DNA from: Pontibacter aquaedesilientis
GTDB taxonomy: Bacteria > Bacteroidota > Bacteroidia > Cytophagales > Hymenobacteraceae
Assembly: GCF_014773225.1 (NCBI RefSeq)
Contig: NZ_JACXAJ010000003.1
Location: 1-64,000 of the forward strand
DNA length: 64,000 nucleotides
Direction of reading: 5' to 3'
A program made the position numbers and the translations under genes. A model generated the notes under the pieces. The model worked only from the letters and a program-made list of their open reading frames with translations. It was not told the DNA's origin and did no database searches. Below are positions 27,293-35,316 of the stretch, piece after piece. Within the stretch, counting starts at the first letter, position 1. Each line of letters opens with the position of its first letter.

Positions 27293-27778
27293 ATGAAAAT
27301 CAAAATAAGAACCGGCTTTGGCTACGACGTGCACCAACTGCAGGAAGGGTTGGACTTCTGGCTCGGCGGCATTAAGATCCCGCATACACACGGTGCGCTC
27401 GGCCATTCTGATGCCGACGTGCTCATTCACGTCATCTGCGACGCCCTGCTGGGTGCCGCCAACATGCGCGATATCGGTTTCCATTTCTCCGACAAAGACC
27501 CCCAGTACAAGGGCATCGACAGCAAGATCCTTTTGAAGGAAGTCATGCATTTGCTTTCCCGCGAAGGCTACGAGATCGGCAACATCGATTCCACCATCTG
27601 CCTGCAGGAACCCAAAGTGAACCCGCACATACCTGACATGAAAGCCTGCCTGGCCAAAGTGATGGGTATACCGGAGCATGACATCTCCATTAAGGCCACC
27701 ACGACGGAGCACCTGGGCTTTGTGGGAAAGAAAGAAGGCGTTGCTGCTTTTGCCACCGTCCTGATCGTAAAACAATAA
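27293..27778 (+). CDS. ispF: 2-C-methyl-D-erythritol 2,4-cyclodiphosphate synthase
   Basis: IspF makes the cyclic diphosphate in the MEP route to isoprenoids. The 161-residue product has the metal ligands D12, H14 (GYDVHQL) and H46 (GHSDADVLIH), and the GAANMRDIGFHFSD segment. Length is normal. It shows that this organism uses the MEP pathway. The gene lies 37 bp upstream of an M28 peptidase and may be co-transcribed with it. Two heptamers lie in the upstream gap. Confidence 0.95.
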   Translation: MKIKIRTGFGYDVHQLQEGLDFWLGGIKIPHTHGALGHSDADVLIHVICDALLGAANMRDIGFHFSDKDPQYKGIDSKILLKEVMHLLSREGYEIGNIDSTICLQEPKVNPHIPDMKACLAKVMGIPEHDISIKATTTEHLGFVGKKEGVAAFATVLIVKQ

Positions 27779-27815
27779 TCATTCGCTAACCTTTTTCATC
27801 ACCTTACAGCAAACC

Positions 27816-29459
27816 ATGAAGTACAACAAGTTTTATGTGTATGCGCTGGCTGCCTTCCTGACTACAGGTTGCGCCCAGACGCCTACCACCAGCCCTGCCG
27901 CTGAGGCTCCTGCAACGGAAGTTGATCGATTGCGTGAAGCCGCACCGAAATACGCTGCCACCATCACAGCCGCTGACCTGTCCAAGCACCTGCACATACT
28001 CGCTTCGGACGAGTACGAAGGCCGCGACACAGGCTCTAAGGGTCTCCAAATGGCTGCCGCGTACATCTCCCGCGAGTTTAAAGAGGATGGCCTGGTTGGA
28101 CCAGTTAAAAACAGTACCAACCCCTACTACCAGCCAGTTAATTTGGAGCGCAGCCAGTGGGGCGACGGTTACATCATGGTTGGCAAGCAGAAATTTATGA
28201 TGGGGCAGGACTTCTTTGTGTTGGGCGCATCTCCTTACCAGACTGAGCAAAACGCCGAAGTGGTGTTCGCCGGCTACGGTATTGATGCCGACAACTACTC
28301 TGATTACGCCAACATCGATGTGACCGGCAAGATGGTTGTGGTACTAGGCGGTGAGCCAAAGGGTGCTGATGGCAAATTCCTGGTAAGCGGTTCTGAGAAG
28401 GCATCTGACTGGGGTAACGACTTCCGCACGAAACGCAACGCTGCCACCAAGCGTGGCGCCAAAAGCGTGCTGATCGTGACGGGCACCACTACGGATGAAT
28501 TTAAGTCCCTGACGCAGCGCTACCGTAACTTCCTGTCGCGTCCGTCCATTGGCTTAAAAGGCAATGGTTCGCAAGGCAGCACCGCATCGCTTTATGTTTC
28601 GCCGCAGGTGGGCGCCGCCTTGCTGGGCACTACACCAGAAAAGATGTTTGCCTATGCCAATGCCGTAGCTAAAGCAGGCAAGCCGACACCGGGCACATTC
28701 ACGGCTGTGAAAGACGTGAAAATAAAGACAGAGCGTAAGAGCGACGCGCTTCCATCTGAAAACGTGTTGGGCTACATCGAAGGCACTGACAAGAAAGACG
28801 AAGTGATTGTGGTAACGTCTCATTATGACCACGTAGGTATAGAGGATGGTCAGATCTTTAATGGCGCGAACGACGATGGTTCCGGTACTGTAGCCGTGAT
28901 CGAGCTTGCCGAGGCTTTTGCCCAAGCGAAGAAAGACGGCATGGGTCCACGCCGCAGCATTCTGTTTATGACCGTTACCGCCGAAGAAAAAGGCTTGCTC
29001 GGTTCTGAGTATTACGCTAACAACCCGGTATTCCCGCTGGAGAACACAGTAGCCAACATCAATATTGACATGATCGGCCGCATGGACTTCGACGCAGAGA
29101 AGACCAACGACCAGAATTACATCTATGTGATCGGCGCAGACAAGCTTTCTTCGGAGCTGCACAAGATCAACGAGGAAATGAACCAGAAGCACGTAGGCCT
29201 GCGCCTTGACTACAAGTTCAACGACGAGAATGACCCGAACCGCTTCTACTATCGTTCCGACCACTACAACTTTGCCAAGCATGGCATTCCAATCGTGTTC
29301 TATTTCAACGGGGTGCACGCCGACTACCACAAGGCAACCGACACAGTAGACAAAATCATTTTCGAGAAAGCCGAGAAAGCCGCCCGCCTGGCGTTTCACG
29401 TGACGTGGGAGCTTGCCAACCGCGACAACCGTATTGTAGTGGACAGCAACAAAAAGTAA
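27816..29459 (+). CDS. M28-family zinc aminopeptidase, lipoprotein
   Basis: The 547-residue protein has a lipoprotein signal ending at Cys19 (FLTTGC). A PA-type protease-associated region (about 115-290, VVFAGYGIDADNYSDYANIDVTG) precedes the M28 catalytic domain. Metal ligands and the catalytic Glu are visible: SHYDHVG, GANDDGSGT, TAEEKGLLGSEYY, DMIGRMD and the closing H in RSDHYNFAKHGIP. It would release N-terminal residues from peptides at the envelope. A strong terminator follows. Confidence 0.93.
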   Translation: MKYNKFYVYALAAFLTTGCAQTPTTSPAAEAPATEVDRLREAAPKYAATITAADLSKHLHILASDEYEGRDTGSKGLQMAAAYISREFKEDGLVGPVKNSTNPYYQPVNLERSQWGDGYIMVGKQKFMMGQDFFVLGASPYQTEQNAEVVFAGYGIDADNYSDYANIDVTGKMVVVLGGEPKGADGKFLVSGSEKASDWGNDFRTKRNAATKRGAKSVLIVTGTTTDEFKSLTQRYRNFLSRPSIGLKGNGSQGSTASLYVSPQVGAALLGTTPEKMFAYANAVAKAGKPTPGTFTAVKDVKIKTERKSDALPSENVLGYIEGTDKKDEVIVVTSHYDHVGIEDGQIFNGANDDGSGTVAVIELAEAFAQAKKDGMGPRRSILFMTVTAEEKGLLGSEYYANNPVFPLENTVANINIDMIGRMDFDAEKTNDQNYIYVIGADKLSSELHKINEEMNQKHVGLRLDYKFNDENDPNRFYYRSDHYNFAKHGIPIVFYFNGVHADYHKATDTVDKIIFEKAEKAARLAFHVTWELANRDNRIVVDSNKK

Positions 29460-29521
29460 TGCACTAAACCCACGCAAGCGGCCGTTTATCATAAAAACAT
29501 TCCGCTTTTATTAGCTTTGAG

Positions 29522-29556
29522 AAAAACACCCTAACTTTAAGGGTGTTTTTCTTTTA
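29522..29556 (+). terminator. Terminator after M28 peptidase
   Basis: The perfect 11-bp stem AAAAACACCCT (29522-29532) / AGGGTGTTTTT (29540-29550) is followed by CTTTTA. Confidence 0.85.
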
Positions 29557-29608
29557 ATGACACTTCCTGAAATCAGCCATTTTCGGGAAAGACCATAGGG
29601 TTTATCTT

Positions 29609-30985
29609 ATGAGTAGACTAAAACAGTTTCTGCAGGACGCCGAAACAAAAGCATTTGATCTGGGCCACCGCTCCACTATTAAGTTTAACATCGGCAAGTA
29701 CAATGCCGCTGTGCAGCGTGGCCTTACCCAATACAGCGACCACGAACTTGCCCGTGAGCGGGCTTCTTTTATAAAAACAAATGCCATCAATAACTTAGAC
29801 AAGTATCTGATGGAGTTTGAGTCCAACTTTACGGCCCGTGGCGGCAAGGTGATCTGGGCACGAAATGCCGAAGAGGCGCTCAAAGAGATCGGACAGATTA
29901 TGAAGCGCAAGCGTGCCCGTTCGGTCGTAAAGTCTAAGTCGATGACGACGGAGGAAGTTCATCTAAACAATTTTTTGGAGAAGAACGGCATCGAGACGGT
30001 GGAAACGGACCTCGGCGAGTACATCGTGCAGCTGGCCGAGCAAAGGCCTTACCATATCGTGACGCCGGCCATGCACATGTCCAAAAAAGACATTGCCGAC
30101 CTGTTTGTAAAGAAACTCAACATAGCCCCGACCGACAGTGCCGAAGAACTGGTAGCCACTGCCCGCCGCCTGCTTCGCGCCAAGTACACCGAAGCCGAAG
30201 TAGGTATAACCGGCGGCAACTTTCTGCTTGCCGATATCGGAGGCGTGGCCATTACCGAAAACGAAGGCAACGGCCGCCTGTCCACTGCTTTCCCGAAGAC
30301 GCACATTGCCATTGTAGGTATAGAGAAGATTCTGCCGTCGGTGATGGACCTCGACCTTTTCTGGCCTTTGTTGAGTACGAGCGGCACTGGCCAGCAAGTC
30401 ACCATTTACAATACCATTTTTACAGGCCCACGCCAACCGAACGAGAAGGACGGCCCGGACGAGATGTATGTCGTGTTGCTCGACAATGGTCGCACCGAGC
30501 TGCTGGCCCTGCCTGAGAAGCGGGAAGCCCTGAACTGTATACGCTGCGGCGCCTGCCTGAACGTATGCCCGGTATACAAGAACATCGGTGGCCATACCTA
30601 CGAGAGCACCTACAGCGGCCCGATTGGCTCAGTGATCACACCGCATTACAACGGTATGGCCGAGAACAAGCACCTGAGTTTTGCCAGTTCGCTTTGCGGT
30701 GCCTGCACGTCGGTTTGCCCTGTTAAAATCAATATCCACAACCTGCTGCTGCTCAATCGCCGCCAGAGTGTGGAGCAAGGCTTTACCGAGAAAAGCGAAC
30801 GCACCACTTTCAAGCTGTGGCTGAAAGCTATGAAGAGCCGTAAACTCTTGAACATGGCACCAGCCGGCGTAAAGAACTTCGTGCTGAAGCAAGTGCTGAA
30901 AGACACATGGAGCAAGCGTCGTGAGCCGCTGCAAGTAGCACCAAAGTCGTTTAACCAGCTTTGGAAGGAGCGGGAGGTTAAGTAA
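29609..30985 (+). CDS. lutB: LutB-like iron-sulfur protein of lactate oxidation
   Basis: LutB is part of the LutABC L-lactate oxidation complex. The 458-residue protein has the LutB/LUD domain N-terminally (about 60-300) and two [4Fe-4S] ligand sets: CIRCGACLNVCP (about C310) and LCGACTSVCPVKI (about C363). The C-terminal DUF3390-like tail is present. Length matches LutB. Neither lutA nor lutC is next to it: upstream is a peptidase with its own terminator and downstream a bidirectional terminator, so the gene is an orphan here and its partners must be elsewhere. Confidence 0.88.
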   Translation: MSRLKQFLQDAETKAFDLGHRSTIKFNIGKYNAAVQRGLTQYSDHELARERASFIKTNAINNLDKYLMEFESNFTARGGKVIWARNAEEALKEIGQIMKRKRARSVVKSKSMTTEEVHLNNFLEKNGIETVETDLGEYIVQLAEQRPYHIVTPAMHMSKKDIADLFVKKLNIAPTDSAEELVATARRLLRAKYTEAEVGITGGNFLLADIGGVAITENEGNGRLSTAFPKTHIAIVGIEKILPSVMDLDLFWPLLSTSGTGQQVTIYNTIFTGPRQPNEKDGPDEMYVVLLDNGRTELLALPEKREALNCIRCGACLNVCPVYKNIGGHTYESTYSGPIGSVITPHYNGMAENKHLSFASSLCGACTSVCPVKINIHNLLLLNRRQSVEQGFTEKSERTTFKLWLKAMKSRKLLNMAPAGVKNFVLKQVLKDTWSKRREPLQVAPKSFNQLWKEREVK

Positions 30986-31000
30986 ATTAGTTCGCTCTAT

Positions 31001-31045
31001 AAACATAAAAGGCCTGCAAACTTGTGTTGCAGGCCTTTTATGTTT
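31001..31045. terminator. Long bidirectional terminator between lutB and the AsnRS-like gene
   Basis: A 19-bp perfect stem (31001-31019 and 31027-31045) with a 7-nt loop contains AAAAGGCCTGC / GCAGGCCTTTT, giving a T-rich end on both strands. It serves the convergent genes on each side. Confidence 0.85.
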
Positions 31046-31102
31046 CATTATCAGCTTGGTCTCCCAAGCTACTATTATTACCGTCATCCATACGCTATAT
31101 CT

Positions 31103-32056
31103 TTAAAAAATTGCTGCTGTGCATGGTTTGCGCGAGAATACCGTTACTTCATCTACATCTTTCAGACGGCAGATAAACCGCGTCATACGCTCCACACCGA
31201 AACCGGCACCGGCGGTTTTAGGCAGTAAGCCCGCTTTGGCCACTTCCAGGTAGTGCCTGAAGGTATCGGTGCTGGTTCCCACTTCGTCCATGCGCTTCAG
31301 TATTTGCTTGTGCTCGTGCTCCCGCTCTGCACCTGACAAGCCTTCACCGAAACCCTCTGGCCAGATCACGTCATAGTTCAGGTAAGTACCGCGGCGGCTT
31401 GGGTCTTCTTTGTCGTAGAACTCACGCTTATGGTTGATCAGCCAGAACGGCTCTGTCGCTTCCTCCGATTTCAGCTTCTCATAGTCAGAGCCGAGAGCGG
31501 CCTCTAATTTTTCAGTACGGAGCACTGGCCACTTCTCATACTGCGGCATCAATTCACCACGCAACTCGATCAGGATTTCAGGAATCTCTTTGTTCAGGCG
31601 GGCAAAGATGTAGTTCACCAGTTCTTCCATAAACTCCATCACAAAGAAGCGATCTTTGCCCCGAAACTCGAAATCCACCTGCGTGAACTCAAACAAATGG
31701 CGGCCGGTGTCAGCACGGTCCGAGAACTCAAGACGCACATTAGGCGACACGATATACAGGCTCTCCAGTTCGGGGTTCACCAAAGCCAGCTGTTTATGAA
31801 AAATCATCGACTTGGTCAGGCTCCAGCGCTGATCGGCATACCCAATGCTGGCATCTACCACACCGTGGTTGAGCGGGTCGGTGATGGGCGAGAGCATAAG
31901 CGGCATCAGCTGCGTCAGCCCTTTCTTGAACATAAAGTCGTGCGTGGCACGGATAATCCCCTGCTGTACCTGGAGCACTTTGGGCAGGGACGTGCGGCTC
32001 AGGTGCTTCATCGTAGCTTCCAATGCCGTCGGTTCTGTTAATGTTTGCAATTCCAT
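31103..32056 (-). CDS. AsnRS-like stand-alone class II catalytic domain; candidate asparagine synthetase A of archaeal type
   Basis: The 317-residue protein is the catalytic core of the AspRS/AsnRS group without the N-terminal anticodon-binding OB domain. Class II motif 2 is seen at FSDRADTGRHLFEFTQVDFE (R119, E123) and motif 3 at GAGFGVERMTRF (R290). Such a core cannot recognise tRNA in the usual way. Archaeal proteins of this kind act as asparagine synthetase (aspartate + ammonia + ATP), and the divergent neighbour is an AsnC regulator, which controls asnA in enterobacteria. I therefore infer asparagine synthesis; the sequence alone proves only the fold. NCBI-style calls would be 'amino acid-tRNA ligase-related'. 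Confidence 0.78.
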   Translation of the reverse strand: MELQTLTEPTALEATMKHLSRTSLPKVLQVQQGIIRATHDFMFKKGLTQLMPLMLSPITDPLNHGVVDASIGYADQRWSLTKSMIFHKQLALVNPELESLYIVSPNVRLEFSDRADTGRHLFEFTQVDFEFRGKDRFFVMEFMEELVNYIFARLNKEIPEILIELRGELMPQYEKWPVLRTEKLEAALGSDYEKLKSEEATEPFWLINHKREFYDKEDPSRRGTYLNYDVIWPEGFGEGLSGAEREHEHKQILKRMDEVGTSTDTFRHYLEVAKAGLLPKTAGAGFGVERMTRFICRLKDVDEVTVFSRKPCTAAIF

Positions 32057-32087
32057 TCTATCTATTTTTTAATGGGTTGATATATTA

Positions 32088-32177
32088 CAAACATACTTAT
32101 TGATTATTTTTATTGAAAATTATTTAACATTTAAATACATTTGTTAAAAATTAATCAATATATAGTTTTTAATTTTG
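32088..32177. promoter_or_regulatory. Divergent control region with paired 9-bp inverted sites
   Basis: TATTGATTA (32098-32106) and TAATCAATA (32152-32160) are perfect inverted copies, 54 bp apart centre to centre (about five helical turns). TATGTTTG (minus strand, 32088-32095) and TAATTTTG (plus, 32170-32177) match the -7 element for the two genes. Neither has a TTG at the right distance, as expected for activator-dependent promoters. Binding by the AsnC protein is inference. Confidence 0.55.
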
Positions 32178-32210
32178 CTGAACGTCTAAAATCAAGCATA
32201 TATTAAGGGA

Positions 32211-32675
32211 ATGGATTTACAAATTGACAAACTTGACCGACAGATTTTGCACCTGCTCATGCAGAATGTGAACCGTGCTTATACAGATATTGCCAAAGAA
32301 CTGGGTGTTTCGGGCGGCACAATACATGTGCGCCTCAAGAAATTGACAGAGATGGGCATTGTGCAGGGCGCCCAATTACTGATAAATCCGGCAGCGATCG
32401 GTTATGATATCTGCGCCTTTATCGGGGTGTTTCTGGAAAAAGGCTCAGCCTACAAAGAAGTGGTGGAGAAAATGCGTGACATACCTGAGATCGTGGAGCT
32501 GCATTACACTACGGGTTCCTACAGTATGTTCGTCAAGATCATCTGCCGCGACACCAAGCACCTGCGCGAAGTGCTCAACGTGCATATACAAGGTATAGGA
32601 GGGGTTCACCGCACGGAAACCTTTATCTCACTGGAAGAAAGTATATCAAGGCAAATTTCGGTTGGAGTGGAGTAG
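32211..32675 (+). CDS. asnC: AsnC-type Lrp/AsnC-family regulator
   Basis: The 154-residue protein has an N-terminal helix-turn-helix (about 8-50; AYTDIAKELGVSGGTIHVRLKKL-like) and a C-terminal RAM ligand domain (about 65-145). It resembles E. coli AsnC itself more than Lrp: GGTIHVR, GYDICAFIGVFL, YTTGSYSMFVKIICR and HRTETFISL. AsnC binds asparagine and controls asnA. It is divergent from the AsnRS-like gene with a 154-bp gap holding two matching 9-bp sites, which supports a local regulatory role. Confidence 0.85.
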   Translation: MDLQIDKLDRQILHLLMQNVNRAYTDIAKELGVSGGTIHVRLKKLTEMGIVQGAQLLINPAAIGYDICAFIGVFLEKGSAYKEVVEKMRDIPEIVELHYTTGSYSMFVKIICRDTKHLREVLNVHIQGIGGVHRTETFISLEESISRQISVGVE

Positions 32676-32686
32676 GATTGGCTTTC

Positions 32687-32733
32687 GCGAGTCGCAGACT
32701 CGCTTTTATGGCTTGGCACGGGACTGAGTCCCG
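32687..32733. repeat. Pair of adjacent small hairpins (REP-like)
   Basis: GCGAGTC-GCA-GACTCGC (32687-32703) and CGGGACT-G-AGTCCCG (32719-32733) lie side by side in the gap after asnC. They have short loops and no T-run, so they do not look like terminators. The paired layout is like REP-type intergenic elements. Confidence 0.5.
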
Positions 32734-32806
32734 CGCTAGGTTAGCGTCTATTGCGACAAATCTAGCAAGCACCGTGTCGCCAATTTGTGAGTTATACCTT
32801 ACTAAC

Positions 32807-32854
32807 AAAACAGCAAAGCCGCCCTGAACTAGTCGAGGGCGGCTTTGCTGTTTT
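32807..32854. terminator. Long bidirectional terminator between asnC and the aminotransferase
   Basis: The stem AAAACAGCAAAGCCGCCCT / AGGGCGGCTTTGCTGTTTT (32807-32825 and 32836-32854) is 19 bp and perfect, with a 10-nt loop and T-rich ends on both strands. Confidence 0.85.
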
Positions 32855-32865
32855 ACTTGTCTTAA

Positions 32866-34122
32866 TTACTTCAACTTCTGCAACGCTTCTTTTAACCTCC
32901 CGAGCGAGTCTTTTATACTCTCCAGAGAGGCACCCCCTACCGATAGTCGGAACCAGGCCAACTCAGGAGCAGAACCAAAGGCAGAGAACGGTACCACAGC
33001 CAATTTGGCCTCTTCGAGTATGTAAAAGCTGATGTCCTTGCTGGTTTGCAGCACCTGGCCTGATGGCGTGGTTTTGCCGGCCAGGTCAAATTTAGCGGAA
33101 AGGTAGATCGCCCCCATCGGCTCAATGGCGTCCACACTGTAGCCTTCGTTTTTCAAGTCTTTGAACCCGTCGTAGAGCACATCCAGACTTTCGCGCACAT
33201 TGTGTTTAAATTCATCCAGGAATACATCCACCGCTTCGGCCTGGTGAAGAAAACGGGCCGTTGCGATTTGCTCGGCTTTAGGAGCCCAGGCACCCACATG
33301 ACCCAAAATAGACTTCATCTTATCGATCACTTCGGTTGGTCCGAAGGCGTAACCTACACGCACACCCGTGGCTGCGAAGCATTTGGAGGTGCCGTCGATG
33401 TAAATGGTATAGTCGCGCAACTCAGGGCGCAGGTTTACGGGGTCGTAGTGCTTGTGCTCACCGAAGGTCAGCATCCAGTAGATTTGGTCATACAGCATAT
33501 ACAGCGGCTTTTCACCTGCCGCGCGGCTCTTGTTCTCGGCGATCACCAAATCGCAAATGTCCTCGAGGTCTTTCTTAGAGAACATGGTACCGGTCGGGTT
33601 CAGCGGAGAGCAAAGGGCCAGCAAGGTTGCTCCCTTCAGGCTGGCAGCTACATCAGCAGCGGTCGGCATGAAATTGTTGTCCGGGCTGGTCTCTACCATC
33701 ACAGGCGTGGCGCTTGATAGGTGGCAGTAGTGGTTGTTGTTCCACGACGGGGTGGGGAATACGACTTTATCACCTGGGTCGACAACGGCCAAATAGGCAG
33801 CATAGATAAGCGGGCGTGAGCCACCGGCTACCAAGATATCATTCTCCGGATATGTTAGTCCCAGTCTGTCACGGGTGAAGTCGGCTACGGCTTTGCGGAG
33901 CACGGCCACCCCGTTGGCAGGCGGGTAGTTGGTATGTCCCTCGGCGTAGGCCTCGGTTATACCAGCCCGCAGTTCGCCAGGTATAGGAAATATCTTGGGG
34001 TCGAAGTCGCCAATAGTGAGGTTACAGATTTGTTCCCCCTTGGCAATCATTGCGTTGACTTCACCGGCGAGCTTGATGATCTCGGAGCCGATGAGGTTTT
34101 GGGCCATTCTTGAAACGGTCAT
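32866..34122 (-). CDS. Class I/II PLP-dependent aminotransferase
   Basis: The 418-residue enzyme is a fold-type I aminotransferase. The N-terminal segment ICNLTIGDFDPKIFPIP and YPPANGVAVLRKA lead to SPLNPTGTMFS and the PLP lysine K247 in GTSKCFAATGVRVGYAFG. It is similar to aspartate/aromatic aminotransferases but the amino donor cannot be fixed from sequence. The true start may be the second Met (34107; MAQNLIGSEII), as in homologues. It ends just before the bidirectional terminator at 32807. A terminator of the upstream minus-strand gene lies ahead of it. Confidence 0.88.
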   Translation of the reverse strand: MTVSRMAQNLIGSEIIKLAGEVNAMIAKGEQICNLTIGDFDPKIFPIPGELRAGITEAYAEGHTNYPPANGVAVLRKAVADFTRDRLGLTYPENDILVAGGSRPLIYAAYLAVVDPGDKVVFPTPSWNNNHYCHLSSATPVMVETSPDNNFMPTAADVAASLKGATLLALCSPLNPTGTMFSKKDLEDICDLVIAENKSRAAGEKPLYMLYDQIYWMLTFGEHKHYDPVNLRPELRDYTIYIDGTSKCFAATGVRVGYAFGPTEVIDKMKSILGHVGAWAPKAEQIATARFLHQAEAVDVFLDEFKHNVRESLDVLYDGFKDLKNEGYSVDAIEPMGAIYLSAKFDLAGKTTPSGQVLQTSKDISFYILEEAKLAVVPFSAFGSAPELAWFRLSVGGASLESIKDSLGRLKEALQKLK

Positions 34123-34206
34123 GCGCCTGTGAATTAGTACGCAACAAGATACTAACTCTCCGGCATTTTTACCTAATCAAGACACGAGCTTATACCTGTG
34201 CTGCAC

Positions 34207-34243
34207 AAAAAAACGCCTGCAAGAATTCTACAACTCGCAGGCG
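34207..34243 (-). terminator. Terminator after the 34.3-kb lipoprotein gene
   Basis: On the minus strand CGCCTGC (34237-34243) pairs with GCAGGCG (34214-34220) and is followed by TTTTTTT. Confidence 0.75.
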
Positions 34244-34325
34244 CTTCACTGAAAACAGGAATTATACATAGAACGAAGGGCACTAGCTTTAAGTGCCGCT
34301 TCTTCTGAAACAGATACAGATAAAT

Positions 34326-35063
34326 TTATCGCATGTCGGCCATTTCGTCGGTGGTGCCCTGTAACTTATCGTACAGCAAAAGCGAGGATGCCGCTGTGAG
34401 CAGTACCATACGACTATCTTCTTCTAGCTCCTTCGCCAGCCATACCTTGCCGTGGTTGATGACTTGCACCGCCGCCATCCGCTTGCCATCTTGCAGAAAT
34501 TCATAGCCCACTATATCGCCGGCAGGCAGTTTGGAGCCTTCCAGTTTATAAATTGGGGCTATTTTATAGTGCTGGCCTCCGTTGCTTAGTTCGCCTTCAA
34601 ACTTTTTGCGCAACACATATTGCCCCGGGTCTACGGTAAGCAAGCACCATTGTCCGCTTACAGGCGAAGTGAAGTGTGTCACAAAATACTCCAGATTCTT
34701 ACCCACTGCCAAGGTTATGCCATTGTCTGACCGCAGGTTTTTTTCCTGCAAGCGGCTGGCCCCAAATGCGAACCACTGATCGCCCGCAGGGCTTTGCAAG
34801 CTGAACTCGTAGCGCTGGTTCATTTTGATGTTCTCATAACCGAGCATACTGAAACCACTGGCATTCCTCCAGCCACGGTTCACTTGGGCAACACGATAGT
34901 TGCCAACCATAAAGCTGCCATTAGGTTTATAAGCTTTACGGCCCTCTACCGTCAGTTCCTGCGACTGCTCTTTAAAGGTTGGTTCCACTGCCATGTTAGG
35001 CAAGGTGCAGGATGGCAGCGCCAGCACTCCGGCCAACGCTACTCTTAGCAGTACATTTTTCAT
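34326..35063 (-). CDS. Hypothetical lipoprotein
   Basis: The 245-residue product (ATG at 35063; another in-frame ATG lies 9 bp upstream) has a lipoprotein signal MKNVLLRVALAGVLALPSC. The mature part starts TLPNMAVEPTFKEQSQELTVEGRKAYKPNGSFMVGNYRV and has alternating strands with WFAFGASRLQE and WCLLTVDPGQYVL. It ends LYDKLQGTTDEMADMR. I do not recognise a family. It stands alone between a terminator and sdaA. Confidence 0.6.
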   Translation of the reverse strand: MKNVLLRVALAGVLALPSCTLPNMAVEPTFKEQSQELTVEGRKAYKPNGSFMVGNYRVAQVNRGWRNASGFSMLGYENIKMNQRYEFSLQSPAGDQWFAFGASRLQEKNLRSDNGITLAVGKNLEYFVTHFTSPVSGQWCLLTVDPGQYVLRKKFEGELSNGGQHYKIAPIYKLEGSKLPAGDIVGYEFLQDGKRMAAVQVINHGKVWLAKELEEDSRMVLLTAASSLLLYDKLQGTTDEMADMR

Positions 35064-35139
35064 AGTATACAAACTGAGCTATTTACAACACGATAGTTGT
35101 GTCGATAGCACGCTCATATATTATGCCGTGAAATCATGT

Positions 35140-35183
35140 TCTGAATCAGGATTCGCAGGATTAAAGGATTTTAAGGATGAAGG
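35140..35183. repeat. AGGATT-type low-complexity intergenic repeat
   Basis: ATCAGGATTCGCAGGATTAA followed by AGGATTTTAAGGAT is a run of degenerate AGGATT units. This type of run is a familiar filler in Bacteroidota intergenic DNA. Confidence 0.6.
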
Positions 35184-35206
35184 TCCCGGAACAGAAGGTA
35201 TAGGGA

Positions 35207-35250
35207 TAAAAAAAATAAGGGCCGCGACTTGACATAGCCACTGCCCTTAT
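35207..35250 (-). terminator. sdaA terminator
   Basis: ATAAGGGC (minus strand, 35250-35243) pairs with GCCCTTAT (35222-35215), followed by a T-rich tract. It lies 64 bp after the serine dehydratase stop. Confidence 0.7.
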
Positions 35251-35283
35251 CTGATTTAGCTAAGATATGAAGTTGCTCCCTTC

Positions 35284-35316
35284 TTAACTCCCAAACTCTC
35301 AAACTCCTAAACTCTA
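35284..35316. repeat. AACTCTCA octamer run after the serine dehydratase gene
   Basis: AACTCCCAAACTCTCAAACT continuing with CCTAAACTCT is a degenerate octamer tandem run at the 3' side of the serine dehydratase gene, overlapping its stop by a few bases. It is of the same kind as the run before the OYE gene. Confidence 0.6.

Noticed and set aside
28554-29492. 312-codon minus-strand frame opposite the M28 peptidase
   Set aside because: The M28 frame has all catalytic motifs; the opposite frame looks random with many Val/His.
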